From assembly GCF_026745355.1 (NCBI RefSeq), contig NC_079202.1, forward strand, positions 55,420,209-55,484,208: a stretch of 64,000 nt of DNA, read 5' to 3'. The notes under the pieces were generated by a model. It made no database searches. It was not told the DNA's origin and saw only the letters and a program-made list of their open reading frames with translations. Made by a program: the position numbers and the translations under genes. This document shows positions 35,969 through 48,394 of the stretch, piece by piece (position 1 is the first letter of the stretch; each line of letters starts with the position of its first letter). The stretch comes from Beta vulgaris subsp. vulgaris (taxonomy: Eukaryota; Streptophyta; Magnoliopsida; Caryophyllales; Amaranthaceae).

Positions 35969-36180
35969 AAAAGGATAGGAGTTAGCTCAAGTAGGTAAAG
36001 CGCTCCTCCTTGGCCCCTGAGGTCATAGGTTCGATCCTTACCCCCAGCATTATGTTGGGGTAGGGTATTTCCTTAGCATGCTATGCATGCCTTACCAGCC
36101 AATGTGTTGGTGTTTTCTATAGGCTAGTAGCCTTGTAGGGATTAGCCCCTTGAGCTGACTTAATTTCCAAAAAAAAAAAA
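35969..36180 (+). mobile_element. tRNA-derived SINE, 17-bp TSD
   Basis: Perfect duplication ACATTAAAATGTTTTTT at 35952-35968 and 36181-36197. A box TTAGCTCAAGTAGGTAAAGC, B box GGTTCGATCC (36029-36038) and a poly-A tail ending at 36180. The body contains TTGGGGTAGGG and GGGATTAGCCCCTTGAGCTG. Confidence 0.9.
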
Positions 36181-36345
36181 ACATTAAAATGTTTTTTTTC
36201 ATAAATAAATTCTTGTAATATTCCAATTCAATAGTAAAATGCTCGTTTTTGTAAGTGAATTTTTATAATATTCCATTTCAACAGTAAAATGTTCATTTTT
36301 GTATTTGTAAATATTCCATTTTACATTATGAGAGCACACTTCTCA

Positions 36346-36651
36346 GGGGGCGTTTGGTTCATATAGTGGTATGGGTTTGGAATTAGGAATGAAATCAATG
36401 TGGTATAGGTTTGGAACTTGATACCTAATACCATGTGTTTGGTTTTATTTGGGAATGACATTTTTTCTTCTATTTAATACCTAGAAGTATTGGTATGAGC
36501 CAAACCCACCTCCCCCTTGGCTTTCTAAACCCCATACCTTATAGGTTTGAGGTATGAGTTTTAAATCTATCAAATTATTAAACAAACACTAGGTATAGGT
36601 TTTGCTCTAAACCCATACCTCATACCAAAATCATATGAATCAAACACTCGC
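36346..36651. mobile_element. Tourist-like MITE
   Basis: Imperfect TIRs, GGGGGCGTTTGGTTCATAT at the left and the inverse of CGAGTGTTTGATTCATAT at the right, flanked by TCA on both sides (36343-36345, 36652-36654). The interior repeats GGTATGGG and CCATACC words. A 3-bp duplication and G-rich TIRs fit PIF/Harbinger MITEs, although TCA is not the classical TWA. Confidence 0.6.
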
Positions 36652-36685
36652 TCATTGTGCTCCTAGTAGCACAATGCATGATACC

Positions 36686-38047
36686 AAACAACAACAACTA
36701 AGCCTTATTCCCAAGGTGATTGGGGTCGGCTAACATGAATCGTCAACTGGAATCGTGACCAGAGGAGATGGCATCGTCAAGAGTGATACAAGTTTTTTTT
36801 TTTGTTTTAAAACAAGGTTTACACCAAAAAGTGTTTAGAAAAGGTTTTCAACAAAAAGTTTTAATACCAACACAATTGAGAAAAGCAAATAAATGCAGTA
36901 ATCAGACCCCTTCCTCGACATAGATACTACCCCTCCACCCACTTCTATCCAACGTCATGCTCTCCTCAATCCCAATTAACCTCATATCACTTTCATTTAC
37001 CCTCAGCCAAGTCATCTTAGGTCTTCCCCTACCCTTTACAATTTGATTACTCCTCCACTCTTCAATTCTTCTCACCGGTGCATCGCCTGATCTCCTTGTC
37101 ACATGACCAAACCATCTTAACCGATTCTCCCTCATCTTTTCTTCAATGGATGCAACTCCAACTTTTTCCCAGATCACTTCATTTCTTAATCGGTCCTTCC
37201 TTGTGTGGCCAAACATCCACCGCAACATACGCATCTCCGCCACGTTCATCTTATGAACGTGGCATTGTTTCACCGCCCAACATTCGGTGCCATATAACAA
37301 AGCAGGCCTAATTGCAGTGCGGTAGAACTTTCCCTTCAATCTTTGGGGAATGCCGGAATCACAAAGGAATCCGGTGGCACTTTTCCACTTTAACCAACCC
37401 GCGTTAATTCTATGCGCCACGTCTCCATCCAGTTCTCCATCCTTTTGGAGAATGGATCCTAGGTAACGGAAGACGTTCGATCCTTGAACCACTTTGCTAT
37501 CCAAAGTGACCGCCCCCGCCTCGCTGCTTGTAACCCCACTGAACTTCACTCCATATACTCCGTCTTACTTCTGCTCAATCTAAAACCACGGGCTTCTAAT
37601 GTATGCCTCCACAATTTCAACTTATTCTCAACACCTTCCTTTGTCTCATCAATCAACACAATATCATCCGAAACATCATACACCATGGTATATCATCTTG
37701 AACTGACCTCGTTATTTCGTCCATGACTAGAGCAAAGAGAAAGGACTAAGTGCGAACCTTGATGCACTCCGATCGTAATAGGAAACTCTTATGTCCTCCC
37801 CATCGTAGTCCGCACACTCGTAGTTACCCCCTCATACATATCGTTGATACGTGGAACACCTTTCCTTGCCAACGCCCACCAAAGTATTTCTCTTGGTACT
37901 CTATCATATGCCTTCTCCAAATCAATGAAAACCATATGTAGATCCTTCTTCCTATCAGGGTAGTGTTCCATTGTTTGTCTTATGAGGTGGATGGCCTCTA
38001 TAGTTGATCTTCCAGGCATAAATCCAAATTGGTTCTCCGATATCTTT
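36686..38047 (-). pseudogene. RTE-clade LINE, 5'-truncated and frameshifted
   Basis: A perfect 15-bp duplication ACAATGCATGATACC flanks it (36671-36685, 38048-38062). On the minus strand the reverse transcriptase starts [20 protein letters not shown] and includes [17 protein letters not shown] (motif A). After a broken stretch around 37550-37790 it continues FRYLGSILQKDGELD, AIRPALLYGTECWAVK, EMRMLRWMFGHTR, RWFGHVTRR and GRGRPKMTW, the usual RTE C-terminus. The 3' end reads AAGGCTTAGTTGTTGTTGTT on the minus strand, the GTT-repeat tail typical of plant RTEs. The endonuclease is missing. Confidence 0.9.
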
Positions 38048-38087
38048 ACAATGCATGATACCCCCTACAAAAAATTCTAACGATACC

Positions 38088-38221
38088 CACAACATTCCAG
38101 CAGCAGCCAACCCTCTTAAACGCCGCTCCTCCTTCTCGCACGACGCCGGCGACCAGCCCTCATCCCCGCGCGACCCGCTGGCCTGCCCCTCGCCTGTTTC
38201 AGTCGGCCACCAGCCCATCAG
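38088..38221 (+). promoter_or_regulatory. Candidate non-coding leader exon interrupted by the insertion
   Basis: GC-rich, UTR-like sequence (CAGCAGCCAACCCTC, CACGACGCCGGCGACC) ends at a donor CATCA|GTGAGTATG (38222). Because the 35554-38074 unit is bounded by a direct repeat, the original locus ran from the ATATAAAC box at 35485 straight into this exon. It may be the ancestral TAD3 promoter and 5' leader, since the TAD3 start is 2.7 kb downstream on the same strand. This is inference. Confidence 0.35.
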
Positions 38222-38477
38222 TGAGTATGTGTTTGAGTTGCCCATAAATGTGTTTTGACTCTTTAGTAAAGGTAGTAGAATCTTTATGTTTGTGTTTAGA
38301 TATTTGAATGATCAAACTTGAATTGAATGATAGATAATTCTATGATTACAAATTGTTGTACTCATCGAAGCATTATTATTAGAACGTTGAGTGGATTATG
38401 TACATACTCTAATACAGCAATCAACCTAGTCCACACAGAGCAAGATACATAAAGCTGTACTTTCCATATAGATTAAA

Positions 38478-39446
38478 GGAAAAATTGATTTTATCAGTCC
38501 CAACTATGGGCGCCCTGATAAAAACAGTCCCAACTTCAATTTATTATTGTTCAGTCCCAACTTTGGGGGGTATTTTACAATAATGGTCCAGGTTAACCAG
38601 TAACCGGTTTAAGAGGTTACCTCCCCTTCCCACCTCCCCTTCCCCCTCCCTTGCCACCTCCACTCCCCTCCCTGCTCTACCCCCCCTTCCCACCTCCCCT
38701 TCCCCCTCCCTTGCTCTAACCCCCCTCTCTCCCCTAACCCACCACCCCCAACAACCCCATAGCCCCAACACCCAGCCCCCTCCCCTCCCGCCAGTCGCAC
38801 CGCCCCTCCCCTTCCCCGCTAGTCGCGCAACCCCTCCCCTTCCCGCCACTCGCGCAACCCCCCTCCCCGTCCCTTCGCGCACAGTCCTCTTCGGCTCTTC
38901 TCAGTCGTCGGTCTTCATCTCCTCTCACTCAGCCCTCGTCGAGTCGTCGCCTCCTCTCGGTGTTCGCCTCGTCGCTTCGCCGCCTCGTCACCGTTGCAGC
39001 GACGTTTGCGGGGAAGGGGAGGGGAGGGGGGGGTTGTCGGCGGTTGCAGAAGAAGGGGAGGGGGTGTTACGGCAATTGCATGGGAAGGGAGAGGGGCTGC
39101 GGAGGGTGGGGAAAGGGGAGGGTGCGACAGTTGCTGGGGGGGACTCGGGGGGTGGGGGAGGGGTGGTGGCTGCGGGGAGGGAGCTGGTTGTTGGTGTTTC
39201 GGGGGAGGGGGTTGGGTAGCAGGGGAGGGGGTTGGGTGGCAGGGGAGAAGAGGAGGAGAGGGAGCAGTGAAGAGAGGAGGGAGGAAAGAGGAAGAAGAAG
39301 AGTTTACCTGCTACAGCAGGTTAGAAACCTGCTGGGACCATTATTGTAAAATACCCCCAAAAGTTGGGACTGAACAATAATAAATTGAAGTTGGGACTGT
39401 TTTTATCAGGGCGCCCATAGTTGGGATTGATAAAATCAATTTTTCC
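38478..39446. mobile_element. MULE with G/C-skewed core, 9-bp TSD TAGATTAAA
   Basis: Perfect 9-bp duplication TAGATTAAA (38469-38477, 39447-39455). TIRs of about 125 bp begin GGAAAAATTGATTTTATC and share CCCAACTATGGGCGCCCTGA, GGGGGGTATTTT/AAAATACCCCC and TGGTCC/GGACCA. The core is strongly strand-skewed: 38620-38880 is C-rich on plus (CCCCTTCCCACCTCCCC repeats) and 39000-39270 is G-rich on plus. Both halves could form G-quadruplexes on opposite strands. The centre (38880-39000) is a TCGTCGCCTC-rich patch that may be captured gene DNA. Open frames here are artefacts of the Gly/Arg-coding bias. Confidence 0.85.
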
Positions 39447-40423
<977 letters not shown>

Positions 40424-40663
40424 CTCCCTCAGTTTCAAAATATAAGGCATGCACGATGTTCGAGATCGAACTTTGATCGTTAATTACTCTCAATTTATGC
40501 TGATAATTTTTTTTTAAAAAAATATTGTTATTATAGTATTTTTCAAGATGATTTCAACGGTATAATTTTTATAATTTTTTCTATCATATTGTTATGAGAG
40601 ATATTTGTGGTTAAAGCAAATTTTCGTAAAGCGTGAATGCCTTATATTTTGAAACAGATTGAG
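40424..40663. mobile_element. Stowaway MITE upstream of TAD3
   Basis: Starts CTCCCTCAGTTTCAAAATAT and ends with the inverse (ATATTTTGAAACAGATTGAG), with TA on both sides (40422-40423, 40664-40665). 240 bp, about 260 bp before the TAD3 start codon. Confidence 0.85.
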
Positions 40664-40924
40664 TATATTTTACTTCGTATATACCCTTTTATGAGTATTC
40701 TGCTGTCCAGTAAGTGAATTTTTATTGCCATAACCGTCTTTAAAAGCCAGGCCTAGCTTCAAGAAACTTTGAGTTTTTACTTTGTAACTGTGGTACGCGA
40801 CCTATATGCTGTATATACTTTAATAAATCCTGAATGTTTTGGTTTTCTACCACATTAATGTGCTACATTTTATCTATGACAATGATAGGATTTAAAGGTT
40901 TATGTGCTGATTTTGGATGTGAGG

Positions 40925-43900
40925 ATGGTCAAAAGTAATTGGGAAATCATCCATATAGCAGGCAAGCCACCTTTCTCACCTACACAACAGCCTACAGGTT
41001 CTCTCTCTCTCTCTCTCTATCCTGTACTTCATCAGCTCCCTACTGGTTATCATGGATGGTTTGATTTTGGTTTTGCTGGTTGCTCTTTTACCAAAAGAAA
41101 CTTCTCGGATTTGTTGTTATATATGAGCTGCTTTCGAGTTACATGATATTGGACTTCTCATAATTTATTTAGTTGCTTGTTATGTTGCTTCTTTTCCTTT
41201 TTATTTTGCTGATTGGTTGATATTATATTATTCCATTGCCCAGTCAGCGTCTTTGCATCTTTGATTGATCCAAAACTTGCCAACACTTTAGTCAGGTTAG
41301 TCAAGATTCTTTGTCTTTGGTATAACTGAGCAAGGCAAAAAAATTTAGGTGGATATCTTAGAATTTGTATGTTGTAGTTGGTTCTTTTTGTGAATTGTAC
41401 AACTTCAATCTCAAAGTTGATCCGACTGACTATATACTCCTATAATTTTCTTTCCAAAATTCATGCTGTTTTTCAAATGTGTAGGAAAGTAAATCAAATT
41501 GCCCCATTGAACCTTCGGCATGTGAAGCGAGTGCGTAAGAGCTGTTTGGACGGTAGGTTTCCTTGTTTAATTTTCAGCTTTGTTTCCCTCTTCTTTTTGC
41601 TGTTTGTTTTGTCAAAACAAAATGCCGTTTGTAACAAAAAGTTGATCGAGGATATGCAATGAAGGATATTAAATTTCATTAATGATACAAGGGAATTTCG
41701 GCTTAGCATCTAGTTTCCGTTTAACCTACTGTAGCCTACTCACGACATCTCTTACCAAAACATTGTACGAGGTTTCTTTTTTATGATAAACGAAATATGA
41801 AGCACAAATCTTAGCTCTCTTTTAACAGTCAGCTGAAAAAGTTGACATAAGCTGCACCAGTAGGTTAAGCAGTTGATTTGAACTGTGGTAAAAGGGCTGC
41901 TTAATTTTTTTCTTATGTTTTTGGTGGTTGTATAAGATTTACGATGTACAGAAACAGAAAACAAAGCAAATTGTGCTCATCATAACTGCTGAGTAGGATT
42001 TTGTTTCTATTTCTTTTCTTTTTTGGGTGAGTGAGTTTTTTTTTTTTTTTTTGGGGTGGGGTGGGGGTGGGGGGGTGGGGAGAGGAGACAAAACAAGTTA
42101 TATATGCATGAAGTATTTAACTTCTGTATTAGTAGATTCATCATTCATACTCTTAACCACTATATGATAGAGAACCAAATATTTATGCTTGTTGTATCTT
42201 GTATGCAGTTCTTTCTTTAAGTCTTACTTGATAATGATACTTTTGATAGGGAAAACTCAATTGTCCATGATCTTGTGTTTAACTGGTGAGAATGACAATG
42301 AGCTTGAAAGCATGCCCCTGGATGTGCTAGAGCTGACCAATTGCTATCAGTTGAGTCCTTTTGTAACTCAAGTGCGTAATCATGTTTTTACTTGGTTTCT
42401 TTATAGTAGTTAGCTTAAACACTTAGCGTATAATAGGTTTATCAACTGGCTGATTTGGTGATATAATTTTTTGTGACAATCTTATAAGATGAATGGTATG
42501 TTAGAATCTATTTTAGCCAAAACTACAGAAGAAGAGAAAGAACAACTGTTGTCTAGTACTTATGCACTAAAGCCAGATTATACTATATTCTAGTCAATGC
42601 TTTGTTGCTTCAGTATTCGTTGTATGCGCTCCTTTTAACTGATCTGAACTCCTTATCTTGATTGCTGATTGGTATATGACATCAAACTGTAAATTTTTTT
42701 TGGCGCTTTATTATAACCTTTGACTTGCATATGAAGTCTAAGGGTTAATTTTCATTTTTTTAGTGATGATAGTTTAACAACTTTTGAGGAGCTCTTGAAT
42801 TATGAATTTCTTCGTATATAGAGAGGTAATGGCCTTGTTTGGTAATTGGTTCTTGCTAACTTTTGATTGGATTCCGGTTCTTTCATTTGGTCAAAACGAT
42901 CCTGATACATCTGTAAACTATGTGTATAGTTGGCTTAAAAGCCAAATTTTCAGCTGAATAGAGGAGCTTTTTCTTTCTGGCGCTTGGATGTTATGCCTAA
43001 AAGCTGGCTATTTTCATGTAAATATTGAAGACAACGGCTAAGTTTACCTAACATCTTTGTAAACAGCCAATACAAACATCTAATGATACTAGCTAATTAA
43101 ACAAGCCAAGGGGACCAGCATAGAGCTGATTGCCAAACAAGGCCCCTATCTGTCAGTTAGATATTGGGTTGCTGTTTGTCATCCTGCAACATGGTTATCT
43201 ATGTTATTGATTACACAGCAAAGTGGTTGCTGAACTTTGTGCTCTATAGTATACTCTCCATATATTGTGTAACAAGCTGCATTAAGACTGTGTTCCTACT
43301 TTTTGTGGTTATCTTTTCTTCCCCCACGAGGGGAAGGGTAGAGAGCCTTGAATTTCTGTCTATGGGTTACATATCATTTTATATGCTGTTACAATACTTT
43401 AATCCAAATAGAGAGATTTTTAGTTTCGTTTCTCTAATTTGTAGGTTTGCCAATATGCCGCGACAACGAAAGAAGAATGGGAAGAACAGTGCAAATTATG
43501 GCCTACTTCATATCATCCTCCAACATTGTAAGATGCAGCTGTATCGTTATTCTCTTTTTCTTTATTTTTGCTTTTTCTCGTCTTACGCCAAACCTTATAG
43601 TCCTCATAGAAGTTCTCAAAACTCTGCGTATCTATTCCTGAAATGTTTCGGACCTTGCAATGCATTAGAGCAGGGTTTGAAATACTTTGTAATGTTCAGA
43701 AAAAAGCGGAACCTTTTAAATTAGAAAGTGCCAGATGATATGATGGGTCTTTCTATTCCCTTGTAAATGCCAGATGATATGCAGGGTTTATAGTTCCAAT
43801 TGCAATTTCCATGACTTCGGGATTCGTCATGTGGGATGTTGGGGGGGGGGGGAGTGAAAAGGTTAGGAGAAAGGCATGAAAAGGGAGGAGAAAGAAAAGG

Positions 43901-46900
43901 GAGCATCATGTCCTTGGGGGTAACAAATTAGTTTCTTTGTGCTATATGTGAAAGGATTTGTATATACTAATATAGTCAAAGATACCCAAAGTTAAGATTT
44001 ATGATTGGGAAAGCTAGCGTTTATCTAAAATTTTGTGATATATGTAAAACGCTCGCATCATTAGCGTTTGTGATGGAATCTGTATCCTTGTGTGTATAGT
44101 GCTATCTGTTGTCAAGATGATAAAAGTTTGTATAATTTGAATTGTGCACAGTATGTGTGTCAATTGTAGCAATTTGTATGAGTGTTGGTGATATTTTTCA
44201 GCACATTTTTTAATTTCTTTGACAAAAGTAAAATTTCATTTGTATTACTAAAAAGTATCATTCAAAAATATAAAATATCTTTATGAAGTCCTGTTAAAAA
44301 ATTTTAACAGCAGTTTCTTTCTACTGTTTGGAAAAGTTTGCAGTTGTTTCCAATTCATAACTTGTGCAGTTGTACCAATTTGTGGCATGAGTAATCGAGT
44401 CAGTAGTATCTCATACCTTGTCCTTGCCCCCTTGGTCTTGGAGATTTTCTCTGCAGCTTACTTATATGTTCTATAGATTGTACATCACATGTGTAATGAT
44501 GTACCTGTTAAAGCATTCCCCAAAACTAATGAATTAAAAAGCTTCAAAGCGGAAGGACCACTTTGTTATTTTCTGACTTGATAGCACTGCTGTGCTGAAC
44601 TATTGTTTCTCTTTCCTTATATAATGTGGTGTACGTCTTCAGTTGCCTCCATTTCAGTCATTGCTAAGATTTTAGAGGATAACCAAACTAGCGCGGTCAA
44701 CTTGCAACAGTAGTGTCACATTTTACCTTTTGCCAGCTTTAAGAAATCGTGAAAAGTCCTATTAGTGAACAGGAGAGATTTTGAGTTCTGTACTAAATTA
44801 CACCTATTCCTACGTAAGTTAGTACTTTCGAAGCTTGAATTTATGTTATTAATTATTTTTGCAAACCCCTTGCTTTTGTCACAGCAATATTGATGGTATC
44901 ACTGGTTTCAATGAAGAAGACTCAATAGTGGTTTTCAATTACATGAATCAAGCGCTTAAGTTGGCAAAATCTGCTGGATCTGAGGTATGGTCGCTTCCTT
45001 GATGAATTAACTTAGCTCTACATACTTGAAGAACTGGTTAAGTTCTAACACACTAATTTAAGACTTATAAATCTTTCCTAGTTTCCAGTTTTATCTTTTC
45101 TGGAACATAAGTATTTTGATGTATGCCAATTGCAAATTTGCATTATCTTGAGTTAATACTAGTGAGTGATCATCAGATTTACCTCACTTGACCAGTTGGA
45201 GCCTTGGGGGGCTCCTCTACGGTCTCTAGCGTTAGTTTTAAATTTTAATATCCTTTTTTAAGATTTTTCCTCTTTCGTGTGATAAACATCTAGATCAACA
45301 TGTAAGTGCATAATATAAATACTTTGCAGAAGAAAGCATATATACTTCTCCATCATGTCTGGAACATAGGTATATTGATGTATGCCAATTGCAAATTTGC
45401 ATTATCTTGAGTTAATACTAGTGAGATGATCTTCAGATTTACCTCACTTGACCAGTTGGGGGCCTCCTCTAGGGTCTCTAGCTTTAGTTTTAAATTTTAA
45501 TATCCTTTTTTTAAAGATTTTTCCTCTTTTGTGTGATAAACATCTAGATCAACATGTAAGTGCATAATATAAATACTTCGCAGAAGAAAGCATATATACT
45601 TCTCTATAATCTTTGTAAGAATAATATTTTTATCTATTTACATTTAGTAAAGTTTTGATTGAAAAATAGCATTTAGATTAATGTTAATTGATCATTGTTA
45701 GTTCAAGAAGCTTACCTAATTTTTGGAGCATCATTATGGTGTGTGCTATACATGGTTTTCTTAATTACAAACTGTTGTTTTTTATGAGACAGCTTGTTAA
45801 TGCTGCGGTTATTGTGGATCCATCTTTAAACCAAATAATTACAAGTGCAAGTGATGAAATCTCTTCATGGAACATGCATTTCCATGGTAATGAAGCACTC
45901 TCGCTAGATGCGGATGAAGCCTCGATATCCCATGATGCTGCCAATGTATCTCCATTATTGGACTTGAATTTGATTGGTTTGCCTAGTGATTCCAAAACAT
46001 CATGCAGCAGAATATCCTGTCTGAACCCATGGCAGTGGTCTCTGTCATCATCTACGTCTTGCTTTTTGCACCCTTTGCGACATGCTGCAATGGTTGCCAT
46101 TGAACATTCCGCTGCTAAGGATATACGTTTATATCCAGTGGGAGAAGCTGATGAGAAATCTGTCCAATTGGATCCTAATGCAACACCCAAGCGACGGAAG
46201 ACAATTTTAGCCAACGTGAGTTGTCCTGTTTACTATGAGGAATTCATGAGTAGTGGTTGCAAACTTGCAATATTATGAGATCTTACTTGACTGGCTTGAA
46301 CTTTGACTTCCCTTCTGACATTGTTGTATTTACAAGTTAGTTTTGAGTAAATTCATCATTGTTACATTGATCTAAAACATTGTCTGACTTCAGGTGAAAA
46401 ATGGTGATGATGTTCCAGCTAATGGTTTTCTTTCCAAATCAGAAAGACCTTACCTCTGCACTGGTTATGATATTTATCTTGCTTGGGAGCCATGTGCAAT
46501 GTAAGTCCTATCAGTCTCTGTTGCAGAGAGGAGATGAAAGTGGGAAAAAATAAATTCGATCTTTTTGTTTTTGCAAAGCAATCAAACTTTTATACCTCAC
46601 CATTTAGGACTTCTAGTTTGATATTTGACAATATTAAGTCTGCCAAATCGATGGTATAGCTTGTTTCTGTCTTACCATACCTGTTGTTGTTTCACTTTCA
46701 ATCTTGAAATCATACTGATTGATCCTGTTTCTTATGAGGCATTGATCTAAGGAATTTTGTTATAGGCAAAAATAGGTAGTGGTTGGTCTTTTCCTTAGTA
46801 CTTGAGCTGGAAGCTTTGTCCTTCTATGGCTTATGTAGCTCATAAGACTCTTTGATGAGAGATTTCTAAATCAAATGTCCATAGCAACACACATAAAAGA

Positions 46901-47671
46901 GTATATCTAATCAAAAAGTAAAACAGTTAAGAACTTGGCATCCATCATATTTGTTTTTTGGTAATATGCGCCCCTCGTTGATGTAGTTATTATGGGCATA
47001 AAATAAATTCCAATTGACCCGTTCCTTAGTTTTTTAGCTGAAGCTTTGTGTTTTATAGCTAATGTAGGTGTTTAGATTTCTAAGATTTCATTACTCTGTA
47101 GCTGGACCGTTGCTTTGCTTGGCGTTTGATGTTTGTAGATGCATTTGTTGGACATTACATTACCAAGTATATGTGTATATTTAATCTATCGATTGGAAGT
47201 ATCTTACTCTATGGTACTTTGTTGATCATTACCTAGCAATATTATGCATTACTTGGTTTGATTGTTGCATTCTTTATCAGTACCATGTAGAAGAGAATCA
47301 CATCATTCACATGATTATATCCCCTACTAAAGGAAGTGAAATTGGTGTCGTCTTTCTGCATTAATGTCAACAAAATTTCCTTTAAAACTTCATTGAATAA
47401 CTTATTAGCAGGAATTAAGGGTAATTATTTAGTTATTGACATGTGGACTTAATTATTTAATATCAGGTGTGCCATGGCCCTTGTTCATCAAAGATTCAGG
47501 CGTATATTCTATGCTTTTCCAAATCCAAGTGCCGGTGCTTTGGGCAGCGTATACAGATTGCAGGGTGAGAAAAGCTTGAATCATCACTATGCTGTTTTTC
47601 GAGTCATACTGCACGACGAACCCCTTGTAAGAGTTGACGCTTTAACAACAGTCGAGAAAGATTGCAAATGA
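40925..47671 (+). CDS. TAD3: tRNA A34 deaminase subunit TAD3 (ADAT3-like)
   Basis: Nine exons: 40925-40997, 41244-41295, 41485-41552, 42250-42371, 43445-43527, 44885-44984, 45793-46215, 46394-46500 and 47467-47671. GT-AG introns, in phase, 410 aa. The N-terminal region reads WEIIHIAGKPPFSP, VFASLIDPKLANTLVR, LNLRHVKRVRK and YNxDGITGF-like NIDGITGF. The cytidine/deoxycytidylate deaminase fold follows: His263 in LRHAAMVAIE, YLCTGYDIYLAWEPCAMC with Cys341 and Cys344 as zinc ligands, then RFRRIFYAFPN and GALGSVYRLQGEKSLNHHY. The catalytic Glu of the usual HAE motif is Ala265, as expected for the structural partner of TAD2. The TAD2/TAD3 pair makes inosine at the wobble position of nuclear-encoded tRNAs and is essential. 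The start ATG lies directly after an AG, so an upstream leader exon is likely. Confidence 0.92.
42831..43144. mobile_element. MITE in TAD3 intron 4
   Basis: TIRs GGCCTTGTTTGGTAAT and the inverse of GGCCTTGTTTGGCAAT; 314 bp; no coding. The flanks (GGTAAT, CCTATC) give no clear duplication. TIRs of this kind occur in Tourist and hAT MITEs. Confidence 0.65.
45098..45607. repeat. Tandem duplication in TAD3 intron 6
   Basis: Two copies of about 250 bp with a period of 259 bp (for example GTATGCCAATTGCAAATTTG at 45120 and 45380, and CTAGATCAACATGTAAGTGC in both), about 95% alike. It ends about 185 bp before exon 7. Confidence 0.85.
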
Positions 47672-48033
47672 AAAAGGATGTGATTGAATATATATACACG
47701 TTCATCAGTTCAGCATTAGCATCCTTCTTAGGTATGCAATACTCCTATAAGTTAAGAACTTAACCCAACTCCAAGCTAACAGATCTTGCCGTGGGGTGGG
47801 GGATGGGGTGGGGGGGGGGGGGGGAAGAGTGGTGAACTGGTGATCTCAGTCATAATATTTTTTGCTTTAGTAGTAGTTTTTTTTTTTATATTCTTAGCAG
47901 CATATTACAGATTGTTGAGTTCAATCTCATTTTCTTTGGTGATTTTCGATTGGATCTTATGGATTTGTGCTTTTTTAGGAGGAACATGTTAATAGAATGG
48001 AACATGTTACCTAATTCTGATAAACTTTATATA
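47672..48033. other. TAD3 3' flank with poly-G tract
   Basis: 47791-47826 contains GGGGTGGGGGATGGGGTG and a run of about 16 G, able to form a G-quadruplex in the transcript. It probably lies in the 3' UTR. No gene. Confidence 0.5.
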
Positions 48034-48119
48034 CTACCTCCGCTTAATATTATTTGCAACGATTAGACATTTTCTACTCATTATGTCAAATCGTTGCAAA
48101 TAATATGAAACGAGGGTAG
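48034..48119. mobile_element. Mini Stowaway MITE (86 bp)
   Basis: CTACCTCCGCTTAATATTAT and its inverse at the right (TAATATGAAACGAGGGTAG), with the internal arms GCAACGAT/ATCGTTGC, flanked by TA (48032-48033, 48120-48121). The whole element is close to one hairpin. Confidence 0.85.
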
Positions 48120-48394
48120 TATTTCTTTTTAGAGTGGTAATTAAGATAAATGTGACTAATGCCATCTCTCAGGTTGAGGTTACTAAGACAACAGGATTTT
48201 ATAATTCATGTTAATTACTCAGTCCGTACAGTAGTTTGAGAAATACAATGTAAACATATTGTTCTGAGAATTTTTCTAAAATTAATTGTAATAGTTAGAT
48301 TTTTTCACTATTTATATACTTTACTTTAACCATGATTTTTAGCAGTAGAATGAAAAAAAAGTAAATGTTGGTACATAAAATATAGGGAAAACAG

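Larger units (their letters stand above)
35554..38074. mobile_element. Composite nested element with hairpin ends
   Basis: A perfect 13-bp direct repeat TTCTAACGATACC flanks the unit (35541-35553, 38075-38087). The left end has a palindrome near 35565-35586 (ATTGTGCTCC...GGAGCAC); the right end has CATTGTGCT...AGCACAATG (about 36653-36676). The interior holds a ~125-bp-period array built on ATGTTCTATTTTTC and AATGTTCATTTT words. Three later insertions sit in it: a SINE (35969-36180), a Tourist-like MITE (36346-36651) and an RTE LINE (36686-38047). Without them the core is about 600 bp. The family is not recognised. Confidence 0.6.

Noticed and set aside
36029..36038. tRNA-like A and B boxes, here and in the SINEs at 1236-2201 and 62497-62666
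   Set aside because: No cloverleaf can be formed; they belong to SINE heads with tails and target duplications. No true tRNA gene was found in the window.
38544..39380. Gly/Arg-rich open frames up to 129 aa
   Set aside because: They arise from the strand-skewed G/C core of the MULE; all frames are open and none has a domain.
45765..46214. 149-aa frame on the minus strand
   Set aside because: It is antisense to TAD3 exon 7.
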